Counted from the stretch's first letter, positions 1 to 9,378 are shown. The stretch is 64,000 nt of DNA from Leeuwenhoekiella blandensis MED217 (GCF_000152985.1 NZ_CH672395.1:2422209-2486208), one strand, 5' to 3'. Notes: a model not told the origin generated them from the sequence alone. Numbers and translations: made by a program.

Positions 1-1139
1 ATACAAATGTCCCAAGCCGTACTGCTGTCTTCAGAATCATTGATCACAATGGCGTTTAACAATCCGCGACCGCGAACCAAATTCACTATTGAACTTCCTT
101 CAATATATTCATTGAGTTTCTTACGAAATAATTCACCTAAAACTCTAGCATTTTGAGCCAACTTCTCATCTTTCACCACATCTAGCGCTGCCATTGCCAC
201 CGCCCCAGCTACAGGGTTTCCACCAAAAGTAGAACCGTGCTGACCTGGTTTAATAACATTCATTACAGGATCATCAGCCAATACTGCAGAAACAGGATAG
301 GCTCCACCAGAAAGTGCCTTTCCTAAAATTAAAATATCTGGACGCGTGTAAGTTTCCTGCTGCTCACAATGCCCTTCGCAAGTACAGTTACCACAAACAG
401 CAAGTAAGGCTCCGGTGCGCGCAATACCCGTTTGAATTTCGTCTGCAATAAACAATACATTATGTGCTTTACATATGGCTTGTGATTTCTTGATAAAATC
501 ATCACTTGGCGTGTAAACACCAGCTTCACCTTGTATAGGCTCCACTAAAAAACCTGCGATATTATCATTTTCTTTTAAAGCTTTTTCAAGCGCTTCGGTA
601 TCATCGTAGGGTATTTTTATAAATCCCGGAGTGTATGGTCCAAAGTTTTTACGTGCATCTTCATCGTTAGAAAAAGAAATGATGGTTGTTGTTCTTCCGT
701 GGAAATTATTTTCGCAAACAATGATCTGCGCGTCTTGCTCTGGAACGCCTTTTTCTTCATACGCCCATTTACGAGCGATTTTTATAGCCGTCTCTACCGC
801 TTCGGCACCGGTATTCATAGGTAACAACTTGTCAAACCCAAAATATTCGGTGGCATACTTCTCATAACGACCTAACACATCATTATGAAAAGCGCGAGAG
901 GTAAGTGTAAGCACTTCGGCTTGTTTTGTCATTGCGCCTACAATGGCCGGGTGACAATGCCCTTGGTTAACTGCTGAATATGCTGATAAAAAATCATAAT
1001 ACTTTTTATCTTCTACATCCCACACGTAAACGCCTTCGCCACGTTTTAGCACCACAGGAAGCGGGTGATAATTGTGCGCGCCGTGCTTGTCCTCAAGAGC
1101 AATCGCCTCTTGTGAAGTAAGTTGATCTACAGTAGTCAT
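1..1139 (-). CDS. rocD: Ornithine--oxo-acid aminotransferase, 3' end cut by window edge
   Basis: PLP-dependent class III aminotransferase that converts ornithine and 2-oxoglutarate to glutamate semialdehyde and glutamate. Reading down from the ATG at 1139 gives MTTVDQLTSQEAIALEDKHG, followed by AVNQGHCHPAI, a typical N-terminal block of this family. The PLP-lysine block reads ILGKALSGGAYPVSAV near 300-330, followed by HGSTFGGNP. The frame is open to base 1, where VRGRGLLNAIVI is read, so 379 codons are visible and roughly 35-45 C-terminal residues are expected outside the window. It is transcribed away from rlmD, with a 259-base divergent gap between them. Identity as ornithine rather than acetylornithine aminotransferase rests on overall resemblance. 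Confidence 0.92.
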   Translation of the reverse strand, partial: MTTVDQLTSQEAIALEDKHGAHNYHPLPVVLKRGEGVYVWDVEDKKYYDFLSAYSAVNQGHCHPAIVGAMTKQAEVLTLTSRAFHNDVLGRYEKYATEYFGFDKLLPMNTGAEAVETAIKIARKWAYEEKGVPEQDAQIIVCENNFHGRTTTIISFSNDEDARKNFGPYTPGFIKIPYDDTEALEKALKENDNIAGFLVEPIQGEAGVYTPSDDFIKKSQAICKAHNVLFIADEIQTGIARTGALLAVCGNCTCEGHCEQQETYTRPDILILGKALSGGAYPVSAVLADDPVMNVIKPGQHGSTFGGNPVAGAVAMAALDVVKDEKLAQNARVLGELFRKKLNEYIEGSSIVNLVRGRGLLNAIVINDSEDSSTAWDIC

Positions 1140-1386
1140 TTTGTAAAAATTTTAAAGGTAATCTTTCAACGATTCCTGCTTTTGATGCACTCTTGAAAAT
1201 TCATTTTTCATAGCATCGTATTAAGGAGAGAAATCATCCTTATTAAGAAATCGCAAATTACTAAAAATAAAGCAGAAAACTTAAGAATTAAGCTTCGGTG
1301 TAACCTGATAATCCATAAATATCCCGCCAAGCATTATTTCGCTAAAACATATTAAAAAGCGGTTCTGCATATCGTCTTATTTATAC

Positions 1387-1394
1387 TATTTTTG
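1387..1394 (+). promoter_or_regulatory. Bacteroidota -7 box (TATTTTTG) abutting rlmD start
   Basis: Matches TAnnTTTG exactly. It ends only 4 bases before the GTG at 1399, so transcription would begin at or next to the start codon. That predicts a leaderless or nearly leaderless mRNA. No matching -33 TTG was located. Confidence 0.5.
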
Positions 1395-1398
1395 CCGC

Positions 1399-2811
1399 GT
1401 GTCAAGAAGAAAGAAATCCAGAAAAATATTCTCAAATGTGTTGGTTACAGATGCCGGCGCAAAAGGGAAATCTATTGCCAAAGCGCCAGATGGGCGTGTA
1501 ATTTTTATTAGCAATGCAGTACCCGGTGATGTGGTAGATATTCAAACAATGAAGCAGCGCAAAGCCTACTATGAAGGCAAAGCGATAAAAATTCATGAAT
1601 ATTCTCCTAAGCGCACCGAGCCGGTTTGTAAACATTTTGGGACCTGCGGCGGTTGTAAATGGCAAAATATGCATTACGACTATCAGCTGGAATATAAGCA
1701 GCGTGAAGTGGTCAACAACCTGCAGCGTTTGGGCAAAATTGACTTGCCAGACATCACCCCCATTAGCGGTAGTAAAGACATTTACTTCTACCGAAATAAA
1801 ATGGAATTTTCCTTTAGTGACAGCAAATGGCTTACACTGAAGCAAATACAAAGCGATGAGATCATTGAAGATCGCAACGCGCTGGGCTTTCATATTCCGG
1901 GGATGTGGGACAAAATTCTAGACATTGACAAGTGTCATCTGCAACGCGACCCCAGCAATGCCATACGCAACGGCGTGAAAGAGTTTGCCACAAAAAACAA
2001 CATTCCGTTTTTTAATGCGCGCAATCAAGAAGGACTCCTGCGTACGCTTATGATTCGTACGAGTAGTACCGGTGAACTGATGGTTTTAGTTCAATTTTTT
2101 GAAGATGCCGAAGCTCAACGCAAACTGGTTCTTGAGTATTTAAAGGAAACCTTTCCTGAAATTACTTCGCTACTTTATGTTATTAACGAGAAAGGTAATG
2201 ACACTATTTATGATCAAGATATTATTTGCTACGCCGGAAGAGATCATATTTTTGAAGAGATGGAAGGACTTAAGTTTAAAATAAACGCCAAATCTTTTTA
2301 TCAAACCAACTCTGAACAAGCGTACGAACTTTACAAAATTACCCGAGATTTTGCTGAATTGAAAGGCGATGAAACGGTTTTTGACCTTTACACAGGAACG
2401 GGTACTATTGCTCAGTTTGTTGCCAAAAAGGCTAAAAAGGTGATTGGTGTTGAAGCCGTGCCTGATGCGATTATTGCTGCAAAAGAAAATGCGCAATTAA
2501 ACGAAATAGAAAACGTTGAGTTCTATGTGGGTGATATGAAAAATGTATTCAACGATGCATTCATTGCTCAGCACGGTCAGCCTGACGTCGTGATCACAGA
2601 TCCACCTCGCGACGGGATGCACAAAGATGTGGTTGCTCAACTTATAAAAATTAAAGCAGATCGCATTGTTTATGTGAGCTGTAACAGTGCAACACAAGCC
2701 AGGGATCTTGCGTTGTTAGACCCATATTATAAAGTAGAACGCGTTCAACCGGTAGATATGTTCCCGCAGACACATCACGTAGAAAACGTAGTTTTATTAA
2801 AACTGAAATAA
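1399..2811 (+). CDS. rlmD: 23S rRNA (uracil-5-)-methyltransferase, RumA/RlmD type
   Basis: SAM-dependent enzyme that makes 5-methyluridine in rRNA. An N-terminal TRAM domain (about residues 10-65) is followed by an Fe-S cysteine set: C77, C83, C86 (CKHFGTCGGC) and C179 (DKCHLQ). The methylase domain shows DLYTGTGTI (SAM loop), DPPRDGMH and VYVSCNSAT, where C428 is the expected nucleophile, and ends in HVENVVLLK. Length is 470 residues, normal for the family. The start is GTG; the next in-frame ATG lies inside the TRAM domain, so GTG is preferred. The following DUF6452 gene starts 5 bases after the stop. RlmD versus RlmC specificity cannot be settled from sequence; Bacteroidota usually carry one such enzyme. 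Confidence 0.9.
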   Translation: MSRRKKSRKIFSNVLVTDAGAKGKSIAKAPDGRVIFISNAVPGDVVDIQTMKQRKAYYEGKAIKIHEYSPKRTEPVCKHFGTCGGCKWQNMHYDYQLEYKQREVVNNLQRLGKIDLPDITPISGSKDIYFYRNKMEFSFSDSKWLTLKQIQSDEIIEDRNALGFHIPGMWDKILDIDKCHLQRDPSNAIRNGVKEFATKNNIPFFNARNQEGLLRTLMIRTSSTGELMVLVQFFEDAEAQRKLVLEYLKETFPEITSLLYVINEKGNDTIYDQDIICYAGRDHIFEEMEGLKFKINAKSFYQTNSEQAYELYKITRDFAELKGDETVFDLYTGTGTIAQFVAKKAKKVIGVEAVPDAIIAAKENAQLNEIENVEFYVGDMKNVFNDAFIAQHGQPDVVITDPPRDGMHKDVVAQLIKIKADRIVYVSCNSATQARDLALLDPYYKVERVQPVDMFPQTHHVENVVLLKLK

Positions 2812-2816
2812 AGCTC

Positions 2817-3314
2817 ATGCTTAAAAACGGGATTTTATTAGTTTTTATCATTGCGCTCATCGCGATTTCTTGCGAGCGCGATGATATCTGTGCAGCGAGC
2901 ACACCTACCACACCGGTACTTACTATTGGTTTTCAAGATACCGACAATACCACTGAAGAAAAACCGCTTAACATTACCATTTACAAGCCTGATTTTTCTG
3001 ATAGCTTACCGTACACCAGTAGCTCACAGGTAGAAATTCCGTTGCGAACAGATACTACGGCTACAGTTTTGGTTTTTGTAAAAAATCCGAATAACCTCGT
3101 CGCTGCCGAAGATCCTGATAATGCAGATACGGTAACCTTTAATTATACGCCGCAAGAAGAATTCATCAGCAGAGCTTGTGGCTATCGCGTGAGCTTTTCA
3201 AATCTCACTATTCAATACAATCCTGGTACCGATGGACGATGGATTGACGATATTATTATTAACACCAGAACCATAACTAATGAAGACACTACACAGGTTT
3301 TTATTCGTCATTAG
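2817..3314 (+). CDS. DUF6452 family lipoprotein-like protein
   Basis: Small exported protein of 165 residues found in Flavobacteriia; function unknown. It has a hydrophobic N terminus (ILLVFIIALIAISC) ending in a Cys at residue 19 that resembles a lipobox, followed by ERDDIC and TPTTP, and later NADTVTFNY and ISRACGY, which are recognisable family blocks. It lies 5 bases after rlmD and its last 35 bases overlap the start of the DUF6048 gene, so the two are probably translated together. The overlap and the shared signal for export suggest a joint envelope role, but this is inference. The family name is from memory of these conserved blocks. Confidence 0.8.
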   Translation: MLKNGILLVFIIALIAISCERDDICAASTPTTPVLTIGFQDTDNTTEEKPLNITIYKPDFSDSLPYTSSSQVEIPLRTDTTATVLVFVKNPNNLVAAEDPDNADTVTFNYTPQEEFISRACGYRVSFSNLTIQYNPGTDGRWIDDIIINTRTITNEDTTQVFIRH

Positions 3315-4023
3315 TTTTACACTGGTGACTTGTTTTTCGCTTAACGCGCAAAACGAACAGGGAATCGCTCAGGAAAGCGCTACAGATTCAACAACTGTAG
3401 ACACACTTGATACTGCCACAAAGACAAACAGCTACGGATTGCGCATAGGTTTAGAACTCAGTAAACCGCTGCGCTCCTTTCTTGATGACACCTATCAAGG
3501 TCTGGCGATTGTTGGTGATTTTAGAATTAAAGACCGGTATTATCTGGCAGCAGAATTGGGTATCGAAACCAAAGAATTTGATGAGCCTACTTATGACGCT
3601 CAGGTTGAAGGAAGTTATCTAAAAGCCGGAATCAATTACAATGCCTACAACAATTGGGAAGGAATGTCTAACCTCATTTACGTTGGATTTCACTTAGGTT
3701 TTTCCACATTTAATCAGGATCTGAATAATTATACCATTTATACCACCAATTCCTTTTACGAGCCTGATGTACGTACAGATCCGCGTAATTATTCTAACCT
3801 TAATTTAATCTGGGCAGAACTTCAGATGGGACTTCAGGTTGAATTATTTAATAACCTATATATGGGTCTCAACGTGCAATTGAAGCGTATTCTTTCACAA
3901 AAAGCGCCTGACGACTTTACAAATCTATATGCTCCGGGATATAACAAAGTAACTTTTGATAATGTGTATGGCGCCGGCTACGGATATACGATTTCGTATC
4001 TAATCCCTATTTTTAAGAAGTAA
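3280..4023 (+). CDS. DUF6048 family predicted outer-membrane protein
   Basis: Exported protein of 247 residues with an N-terminal signal peptide (MKTLHRFLFVISF to the cleavage region FSLNAQ, residue 23). The mature part alternates hydrophobic and polar residues (YYLAAELGIETK, YVGFHLGFSTF, QMGLQVELF), with many aromatic residues, and ends YTISYLIPIFKK. This pattern fits a small beta barrel. The ATG at 3280 lies inside the DUF6452 gene in another frame (35-base overlap); the signal peptide begins there, which supports this start. Function unknown. The pairing with DUF6452 looks like a conserved flavobacterial module. Confidence 0.8.
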   Translation: MKTLHRFLFVISFTLVTCFSLNAQNEQGIAQESATDSTTVDTLDTATKTNSYGLRIGLELSKPLRSFLDDTYQGLAIVGDFRIKDRYYLAAELGIETKEFDEPTYDAQVEGSYLKAGINYNAYNNWEGMSNLIYVGFHLGFSTFNQDLNNYTIYTTNSFYEPDVRTDPRNYSNLNLIWAELQMGLQVELFNNLYMGLNVQLKRILSQKAPDDFTNLYAPGYNKVTFDNVYGAGYGYTISYLIPIFKK

Positions 4024-4050
4024 GGCAGAAATCTTTATAATTAAGCCGAA

Positions 4051-4974
4051 ATGGGATTACGCTCACGAATTCACATCATTAATGATTTTATAAAAAAGCC
4101 AGATGATATCCCGCTTCAAATTTCTCTTTGGCAAAAACTGAAATTTTTAGTTTCCGGAATACTTTATGATTTTGGTATTGCTTTCCTTTTGATCATTTTT
4201 ATAAGTTTTCTCGCACCTTTAACCGAAGAATATGAAAACATACTAAATCAGGAACTGTACAGTTTTTGGATGACGATTGTTTTTGTCACCATTTTGCCTC
4301 CCCTACTCGAAGAACTCATCTTTAGATTTCCCTTAAAATACAAGCGCAACTATCTGATGCGTTTGATCGCTTACCTCTTTAAAGTTGATTTAGAAACCTT
4401 CTGGAAAAAACACCTGCGTATTATCGTTTACCTATTTTCGGCAGCATTTGGCTTTGTACACATCTCAAATTACAGCAATGTCGATTTTTTTTTCTTTGTG
4501 TTGTCACCCATTCTGGTAGGCGCTCAACTTTTTGCCGGAATCATTTTTAGTTTTTTTAGACTAAAACTCGGTTATATTTGGGCAATTTTGGGACATTTTA
4601 GTCATAATTTCATCTTGATTATGATGGGGATTCTTTTCTATCACAATGTATTTATGACGCTTGTTGACGATGAGAAAGTAAAAATTGAAGCCGCCGGACT
4701 TACTTACTTGGTTGATGAAGCTCCTCGTTTGACTTTTGAAACCACTTCTGAAGGGAATCTCCTGTGCCTTGAAGCACAAAATTTCAGTTTACAAAAAGTG
4801 GTTAACGCACTCTATGAAGAGCAAGACAGCTTAATCATAAGAGATAATGAAAGACTTCACCTTAAACTGATTAGCAAACAAGATTCTGGATATTCTAAAA
4901 CCAAATTTCTTGAAACACTTAAGGAACATTATGTTTTTAAAAAAGTGGTCGACAGTACTTCTAATAAAGAATAA
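4051..4974 (+). CDS. CPBP family intramembrane glutamic endopeptidase (Rce1/CAAX-like)
   Basis: Multi-pass membrane protease. Conserved catalytic motifs are visible: EELIFR (E87, E88, R92), FGFVH (H137) and HFSHN (H182 to N186), all within hydrophobic helices, as in the CPBP/Abi family. About 300 residues in total. After the last helix (about residue 200) comes a soluble tail of roughly 100 residues that ends VDSTSNKE and matches nothing I recognise; this tail is longer than the usual CPBP C terminus. The gene lies 27 bases after the DUF6048 gene and 28 before a SpoU methylase. Bacterial substrates of this family are mostly unknown; proposed roles include peptide maturation and immunity. Confidence 0.87.
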   Translation: MGLRSRIHIINDFIKKPDDIPLQISLWQKLKFLVSGILYDFGIAFLLIIFISFLAPLTEEYENILNQELYSFWMTIVFVTILPPLLEELIFRFPLKYKRNYLMRLIAYLFKVDLETFWKKHLRIIVYLFSAAFGFVHISNYSNVDFFFFVLSPILVGAQLFAGIIFSFFRLKLGYIWAILGHFSHNFILIMMGILFYHNVFMTLVDDEKVKIEAAGLTYLVDEAPRLTFETTSEGNLLCLEAQNFSLQKVVNALYEEQDSLIIRDNERLHLKLISKQDSGYSKTKFLETLKEHYVFKKVVDSTSNKE

Positions 4975-4990
4975 GCTGCTACAGCTTTAG

Positions 4991-4998
4991 TATCTTTG
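4991..4998 (+). promoter_or_regulatory. -7 box (TATCTTTG) abutting SpoU-family gene
   Basis: Exact TAnnTTTG that ends 4 bases before the ATG at 5003. It implies a very short or absent 5' leader and an independent promoter within the gene row. Confidence 0.5.
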
Positions 4999-5002
4999 TT
5001 TT

Positions 5003-5809
5003 ATGATTAAAGAAATCAGCAGCACACAAAATCCAACCGTCAAGCAGCTTGTTGCGCTTCAGGAAAAATCAAGAATTCGTCGTAAAACAGGTGAGTTTTT
5101 AATCGAAGGCGTACGCGAAATCAATCTCGCTTTGGACGCCGGATTTCAACTGACGCAACTTCTCTTTTGTTCTGCTATCGCTGATGCGGAAGAACTTGCA
5201 GCGCTTCAATCAAAACTTTCTGCTGAAGTAACTCAGATCGAAGTTACCGAAGAAGTCTATAAAAAAATCGCTTACCGCTCAGGCACCGAAGGAATTATCG
5301 CTTCCGCGAAAGCGAAAAAAAACACATTATCAGCTCTTGATCTTCCTAAAAACCCGCTAATTATGGTTGCTGAAGCACCAGAAAAACCGGGGAATATAGG
5401 AGCCTTATTACGCACTGCTGATGCCGCAGGTGTTGACGCTTTTATCTTGGCAAATCCCAGAACTGATCTTTACAACCCAAACATTATACGTTCTAGCGTA
5501 GGCGGACTTTTTACGGTTCCTGTTGCCACGGGAAGCACACAAGAGGTAATTGATTTCCTGAAGCAAAAAAACATCGCGATTTACACTGCTATTTTGCAAG
5601 AAGCGATCTCTTATGAAAAACAAGATTTCACCACCGCTTCTGCCTTGGTTGTGGGCACCGAAGCAGACGGCCTCTCTGAAGCTTGGCGTGCTGCCGCTAA
5701 GCAAAATATCATCATCCCAATGCAAGGCCGGTTAGACTCGATGAATGTTTCGGTAGCTGCAGCGATTCTTATTTTTGAAGCACGCAGGCAACGCGGCTTT
5801 ACTCTTTAA
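5003..5809 (+). CDS. SpoU/TrmH-family RNA 2'-O-methyltransferase
   Basis: SAM-dependent methylase of the SPOUT knot superfamily, 268 residues, acting on the 2'-OH of rRNA or tRNA ribose. The N-terminal substrate-binding part reads ISSTQNPTVKQL and GEFLIEGVREI. The three SpoU motifs are present: NIGALLRTADAAG (motif 1), VVGTEADGLS (motif 2) and IPMQGRLDSMNVSVAA (motif 3). It resembles the TsnR/RlmB branch; the exact nucleotide target is not decidable. At 5298-5315 the coding sequence carries a near-palindromic CGCTTCCGCGAAAGCG that recurs in variants elsewhere in the window. Confidence 0.9.
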   Translation: MIKEISSTQNPTVKQLVALQEKSRIRRKTGEFLIEGVREINLALDAGFQLTQLLFCSAIADAEELAALQSKLSAEVTQIEVTEEVYKKIAYRSGTEGIIASAKAKKNTLSALDLPKNPLIMVAEAPEKPGNIGALLRTADAAGVDAFILANPRTDLYNPNIIRSSVGGLFTVPVATGSTQEVIDFLKQKNIAIYTAILQEAISYEKQDFTTASALVVGTEADGLSEAWRAAAKQNIIIPMQGRLDSMNVSVAAAILIFEARRQRGFTL

Positions 5810-5819
5810 AATCCCTATT

Positions 5820-7052
5820 ATGACACCCACTCTTGTTTTTTATATCATCATTGCTTTTATCGTGATCAGTTTTGCTGTTGACCAATTTCTTGATTGGCTA
5901 AATGCAAAACATTTTGATGATCCTATCCCTAAAGAATTGGCAGATGTTTACGATGCAGAAACCTACCGGAAGTCGCAAGAATATAAAAAAGTAAATGCCA
6001 AATTCAGTACGCTTACTTCAAGTTTTATGCTCGTGGTAACATTACTGTTTTTCTTTCTCCATGGGTTTGCTTTTATAGATCAAATCGCCAGAAGCATAAG
6101 TGATAATGAGATTATCGTTGGTCTTATTTTCTTCGGAATCATTATGCTCGGGTCTGATATTTTAACCACGCCTTTTAGTTATTACAAGACATTTGTAATC
6201 GAAGAGCGTTTCGATTTTAATAAATCTACACCCAAACTTTTTATAGCAGATAAACTGAAGGGTTGGTTGATGACCATCATCGTTGGCGGTGGATTACTGG
6301 CACTTATAATTTGGTTTTATCAAATTAGCGGAAGTTTATTTTGGGTATACGCCTGGATCGTCTTTGCGGTTTTTGCTCTGGTAATGAATATGTTTTATGC
6401 CAAACTTATTGTTCCGCTTTTCAATAAACAAACTCCGTTAGAAGACGGTTCCTTACGTGATAAAATTGAAAAATACGCCGCTACGGTTGGTTTTAAACTG
6501 AATAATATTTTTGTGATCGATGGCTCCAAACGAAGCACTAAAGCCAACGCCTATTTTTCAGGCTTTGGCTCAGAAAAGCGCATTACCCTTTACGACACTT
6601 TGATCAATGATTTGGACGAAGAAGAGATCGTCGCTGTTCTTGCGCATGAAGTAGGACATTACAAAAAAAATCACATCATCATCAATCTGATTTCCTCCAT
6701 CATCCTCACCGGTTTTACGCTTTGGCTTTTAGGCATGTTCATCAGCAACGCTGTTTTTTCTGAAGCTTTAGGTGTTGATGAACCCAGTTTTCATATAGGC
6801 CTTATCGCTTTTGGTATTTTATATAGCCCCATTAGTGGAATCACCGGATTTTTAATGAGCGTGCTTTCCAGAAAATTTGAGTATCAAGCCGATAATTTTG
6901 CCAAAAACACCTACGCGGGAGACCCTTTGATCACTTCGCTTAAAAAATTGTCCCGCAACAATCTGAGTAATTTAACTCCGCATCCATTGTATGTAAAATT
7001 GCATTATTCTCATCCTACGCTTTTGCAGCGTTACCGCAATTTAAAAGCGTAA
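5820..7052 (+). CDS. M48 family metallopeptidase (Ste24/CAAX prenyl protease 1-like)
   Basis: Zinc membrane protease of 410 residues. The HEVGH motif lies at residues 276-280, and the third ligand is the Glu of EYQAD at about 354. N-terminal and central hydrophobic helices (FYIIIAFIVISFAV, LISSIILTGFTLW) match the Ste24 membrane barrel, and NAYFSGFG is a conserved family block. The start chosen is the ATG at 5820, 10 bases after the SpoU gene stop; an in-frame ATG at 5775 would lie inside the upstream gene and add an unrelated 15 residues. Family members cut membrane proteins or act in quality control; the bacterial substrate is unknown. Confidence 0.92.
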   Translation: MTPTLVFYIIIAFIVISFAVDQFLDWLNAKHFDDPIPKELADVYDAETYRKSQEYKKVNAKFSTLTSSFMLVVTLLFFFLHGFAFIDQIARSISDNEIIVGLIFFGIIMLGSDILTTPFSYYKTFVIEERFDFNKSTPKLFIADKLKGWLMTIIVGGGLLALIIWFYQISGSLFWVYAWIVFAVFALVMNMFYAKLIVPLFNKQTPLEDGSLRDKIEKYAATVGFKLNNIFVIDGSKRSTKANAYFSGFGSEKRITLYDTLINDLDEEEIVAVLAHEVGHYKKNHIIINLISSIILTGFTLWLLGMFISNAVFSEALGVDEPSFHIGLIAFGILYSPISGITGFLMSVLSRKFEYQADNFAKNTYAGDPLITSLKKLSRNNLSNLTPHPLYVKLHYSHPTLLQRYRNLKA

Positions 7053-7070
7053 AAAACACGCTTTTTATTT
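7043..7070 (+). terminator. Rho-independent terminator overlapping M48 stop
   Basis: Stem AAAAGCGT/ACGCTTTT at 7043-7050 and 7058-7065, followed by a T-rich stretch. The left arm contains the last codons of the M48 gene. It separates that gene from spoT. Confidence 0.6.
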
Positions 7071-7138
7071 ATTCAGATAAACCTCAAACACTGTCAAAAT
7101 CCATTTGCTTTTTTAGGATATAATTGTACTTTTAAATT

Positions 7139-9355
7139 ATGACTCCCGTTGATATAGAAAAAGAAAATAAAGAGCTCGCCAGACAGTATAAAGAACTGTT
7201 ACGCATAAGTTATCGTACGCTTTCTGATGATGATAAAAAATTGATCAGAGAGGCGTTTGACGTAGCTGTTGATGCGCACAAAGATCAACGTCGTAAGTCT
7301 GGTGAGGCTTACATTTTTCACCCGCTTGCTGTTGCACGCATTGTAGCCAGTGAAATTGGGATGGATGCAACTTCTATTGCTGCAGCGCTCTTGCACGATG
7401 TTGTTGAAGATACTATTTATACGCTTGAAGATTTAGAGGAACGTTTTGGCCCTACAGTTGCCAGAATCGTTGACGGACTCACAAAAATCTCAAATCTTAA
7501 AAAACACCGGGACGTCTCGCTACAGGCAGAGAATTTTAGAAAGATGTTACTTACCATAAACGACGACGTTAGGGTAATTATCATCAAGATCGCAGACCGT
7601 TTGCACAATATGCAAACAATGGATTCTATGCGGCCTGATAAGCAAATTAAAATTGCAAGTGAAACACTATACATCTATGCTCCTCTTGCGCATAGAATAG
7701 GGCTTTACAACATCAAAACCGAACTTGAGGATCTTGGTCTAAAATACACAGAGCCAGAAATATTCAAAGATATTTCTCGCAAAATGAAAGAGACCAAAGA
7801 GCAGCAAGATCAATATATTGAAGAGTTTACACGCGCGGTTCAGCAATCGCTTGATAAAGAAATTCTGGATTACGAGATCAAAGGCCGTCCAAAATCTATT
7901 TACAGTATTCGTCGTAAAATGCTCAAACAGAATATTCCGTTTGACGAGGTTTATGACAAGTTTGCGATCAGAATTATTTACAAGGCAACCCCTGAAAGCG
8001 AAAAATTTCTGGCTTGGAAAATCTATTCCATAGTTACAGATCACTTTAGACCCAATCCCACACGCTTACGCGACTGGATTTCATCTCCAAAATCAACTGG
8101 ATATGAAGCGCTTCACATCACCGTTATGGGCTTAAAAGGACGTTGGGTTGAAGTGCAAATACGTTCTGAGCGTATGAACGAAATTGCAGAAAAAGGTTAT
8201 GCTGCGCATTATAAATACAAGCAAGGAGCTTCCAATGAAAATGAAGAAGACCAAACCCTTGATGAATGGCTTAACCGTCTACAAGATGCCCTCGAGAATA
8301 ATGAGACCAACGCTGTTGACTTTGTAGAACAATTTAAACTCAACCTTTACAACAAAGAGATTTTTGTATTTACGCCGCAAGGGGATCTAAAATCCTTACC
8401 AAAAGCGGCTACACCGCTTGATTTTGCTTTCAGTATTCACACCGAAATAGGAATGCATACCCGCGGCGCTCGTGTAAATGGAAAATTGGTTCCACTAAGT
8501 CACGAATTAAAAAGTGGAGATCAAGTGGAGATCATCACTTCTGAGCATGCAAAGCCTAACAACAACTGGTTGGATTATGCAACGACTGCCCGCGCCAGAT
8601 CTAAGATTAAATCTTCGCTTAAAGACGAGAAGAAAACCATCGCCGAGGACGGTAAAGTGATTCTTACCCGCAAGTTGCGCTCTCAAAAAATCTCGTTGGA
8701 TCAAAACATCATCAATGAGATGGTCATTTATTTTAAGCTTAAAACGAGCCTGGATCTTTTTTACAGAGTAGGTATCGGAACGATCGACAATAAAATGATC
8801 AAAGAGTATGCAGCCTCACGCAGCAGTGCCATTGTAAGCTTCTTTAAGAATAAGATCAGAAAAACACCGGTTGCAGAAAACGTAGACAAAGATGAGATTA
8901 CCGATAAATTTGACCTCCTTGTTTTTGGTAAAGACGAGCAAAAGTTAGACTACACCCTAGCTCCTTGCTGTAACCCTATTCCAGGTGATAAAGTTTTTGG
9001 TTTCACTACCGTTTCAGACGGTATCAAAGTGCATAAACAAAACTGTCCTAATGCGATTCAATTACAAAGTAATTATGCCTATCGCATTATTCCTGCAAAA
9101 TGGATAGACTCCTCTGCTCAAGAATTTAGAGCAGATCTTGAATTAACAGGAATCGACACCCTCGGACTGGTTAATCACGTGACCCGTGAAATTTCAGAAC
9201 ATATGCATGTAAATATGCGTGGCTTGAATTTTACCACTAACGATGGCGTTTTTAAAGGCAACATTACGGTCATCGTACAAAACAAGAAGCATTTACACAG
9301 ACTCATCGAAAACTTGAAAAAAATAAACGGTATCGACAAAGTCATACGTCTGTAA
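7139..9355 (+). CDS. spoT: Bifunctional (p)ppGpp synthetase/hydrolase, RelA/SpoT family
   Basis: Makes and breaks (p)ppGpp, the stringent-response signal. Domain order over 738 residues is as follows. An HD hydrolase has AALLHDVVEDT with H86-D87, so hydrolysis is likely intact. A synthetase domain has DKFAIRIIY, RLRDWISSPKSTGYEALH and the key Glu at 323. A TGS domain follows (IFVFTPQGDLKSLP). The zinc-finger/CC region has LAPCCNPIPGD and HKQNCPNA, and the C terminus is an ACT/RRM domain. Both catalytic halves are complete, which fits a single Rel enzyme. A weak -7-like TACTTTTA lies just upstream. It is followed by a Fur-family gene 23 bases later and then purA, whose product is a known ppGpp target in some bacteria. 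Confidence 0.95.
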   Translation: MTPVDIEKENKELARQYKELLRISYRTLSDDDKKLIREAFDVAVDAHKDQRRKSGEAYIFHPLAVARIVASEIGMDATSIAAALLHDVVEDTIYTLEDLEERFGPTVARIVDGLTKISNLKKHRDVSLQAENFRKMLLTINDDVRVIIIKIADRLHNMQTMDSMRPDKQIKIASETLYIYAPLAHRIGLYNIKTELEDLGLKYTEPEIFKDISRKMKETKEQQDQYIEEFTRAVQQSLDKEILDYEIKGRPKSIYSIRRKMLKQNIPFDEVYDKFAIRIIYKATPESEKFLAWKIYSIVTDHFRPNPTRLRDWISSPKSTGYEALHITVMGLKGRWVEVQIRSERMNEIAEKGYAAHYKYKQGASNENEEDQTLDEWLNRLQDALENNETNAVDFVEQFKLNLYNKEIFVFTPQGDLKSLPKAATPLDFAFSIHTEIGMHTRGARVNGKLVPLSHELKSGDQVEIITSEHAKPNNNWLDYATTARARSKIKSSLKDEKKTIAEDGKVILTRKLRSQKISLDQNIINEMVIYFKLKTSLDLFYRVGIGTIDNKMIKEYAASRSSAIVSFFKNKIRKTPVAENVDKDEITDKFDLLVFGKDEQKLDYTLAPCCNPIPGDKVFGFTTVSDGIKVHKQNCPNAIQLQSNYAYRIIPAKWIDSSAQEFRADLELTGIDTLGLVNHVTREISEHMHVNMRGLNFTTNDGVFKGNITVIVQNKKHLHRLIENLKKINGIDKVIRL

Positions 9356-9360
9356 ATGCG

Positions 9361-9368
9361 TAAGTTTG
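9361..9368 (+). promoter_or_regulatory. -7 box (TAAGTTTG) before Fur-family gene
   Basis: Exact TAnnTTTG located directly after the spoT stop and 10 bases before the ATG at 9379. It suggests the Fur-family gene and purA can be transcribed independently of spoT. Confidence 0.45.
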
Positions 9369-9378
9369 CAAAACTATT

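Noticed and set aside
1432..1893. 153-residue open frame antisense to rlmD
   Set aside because: Covers the TRAM and Fe-S region of a conserved gene; likely a shadow.
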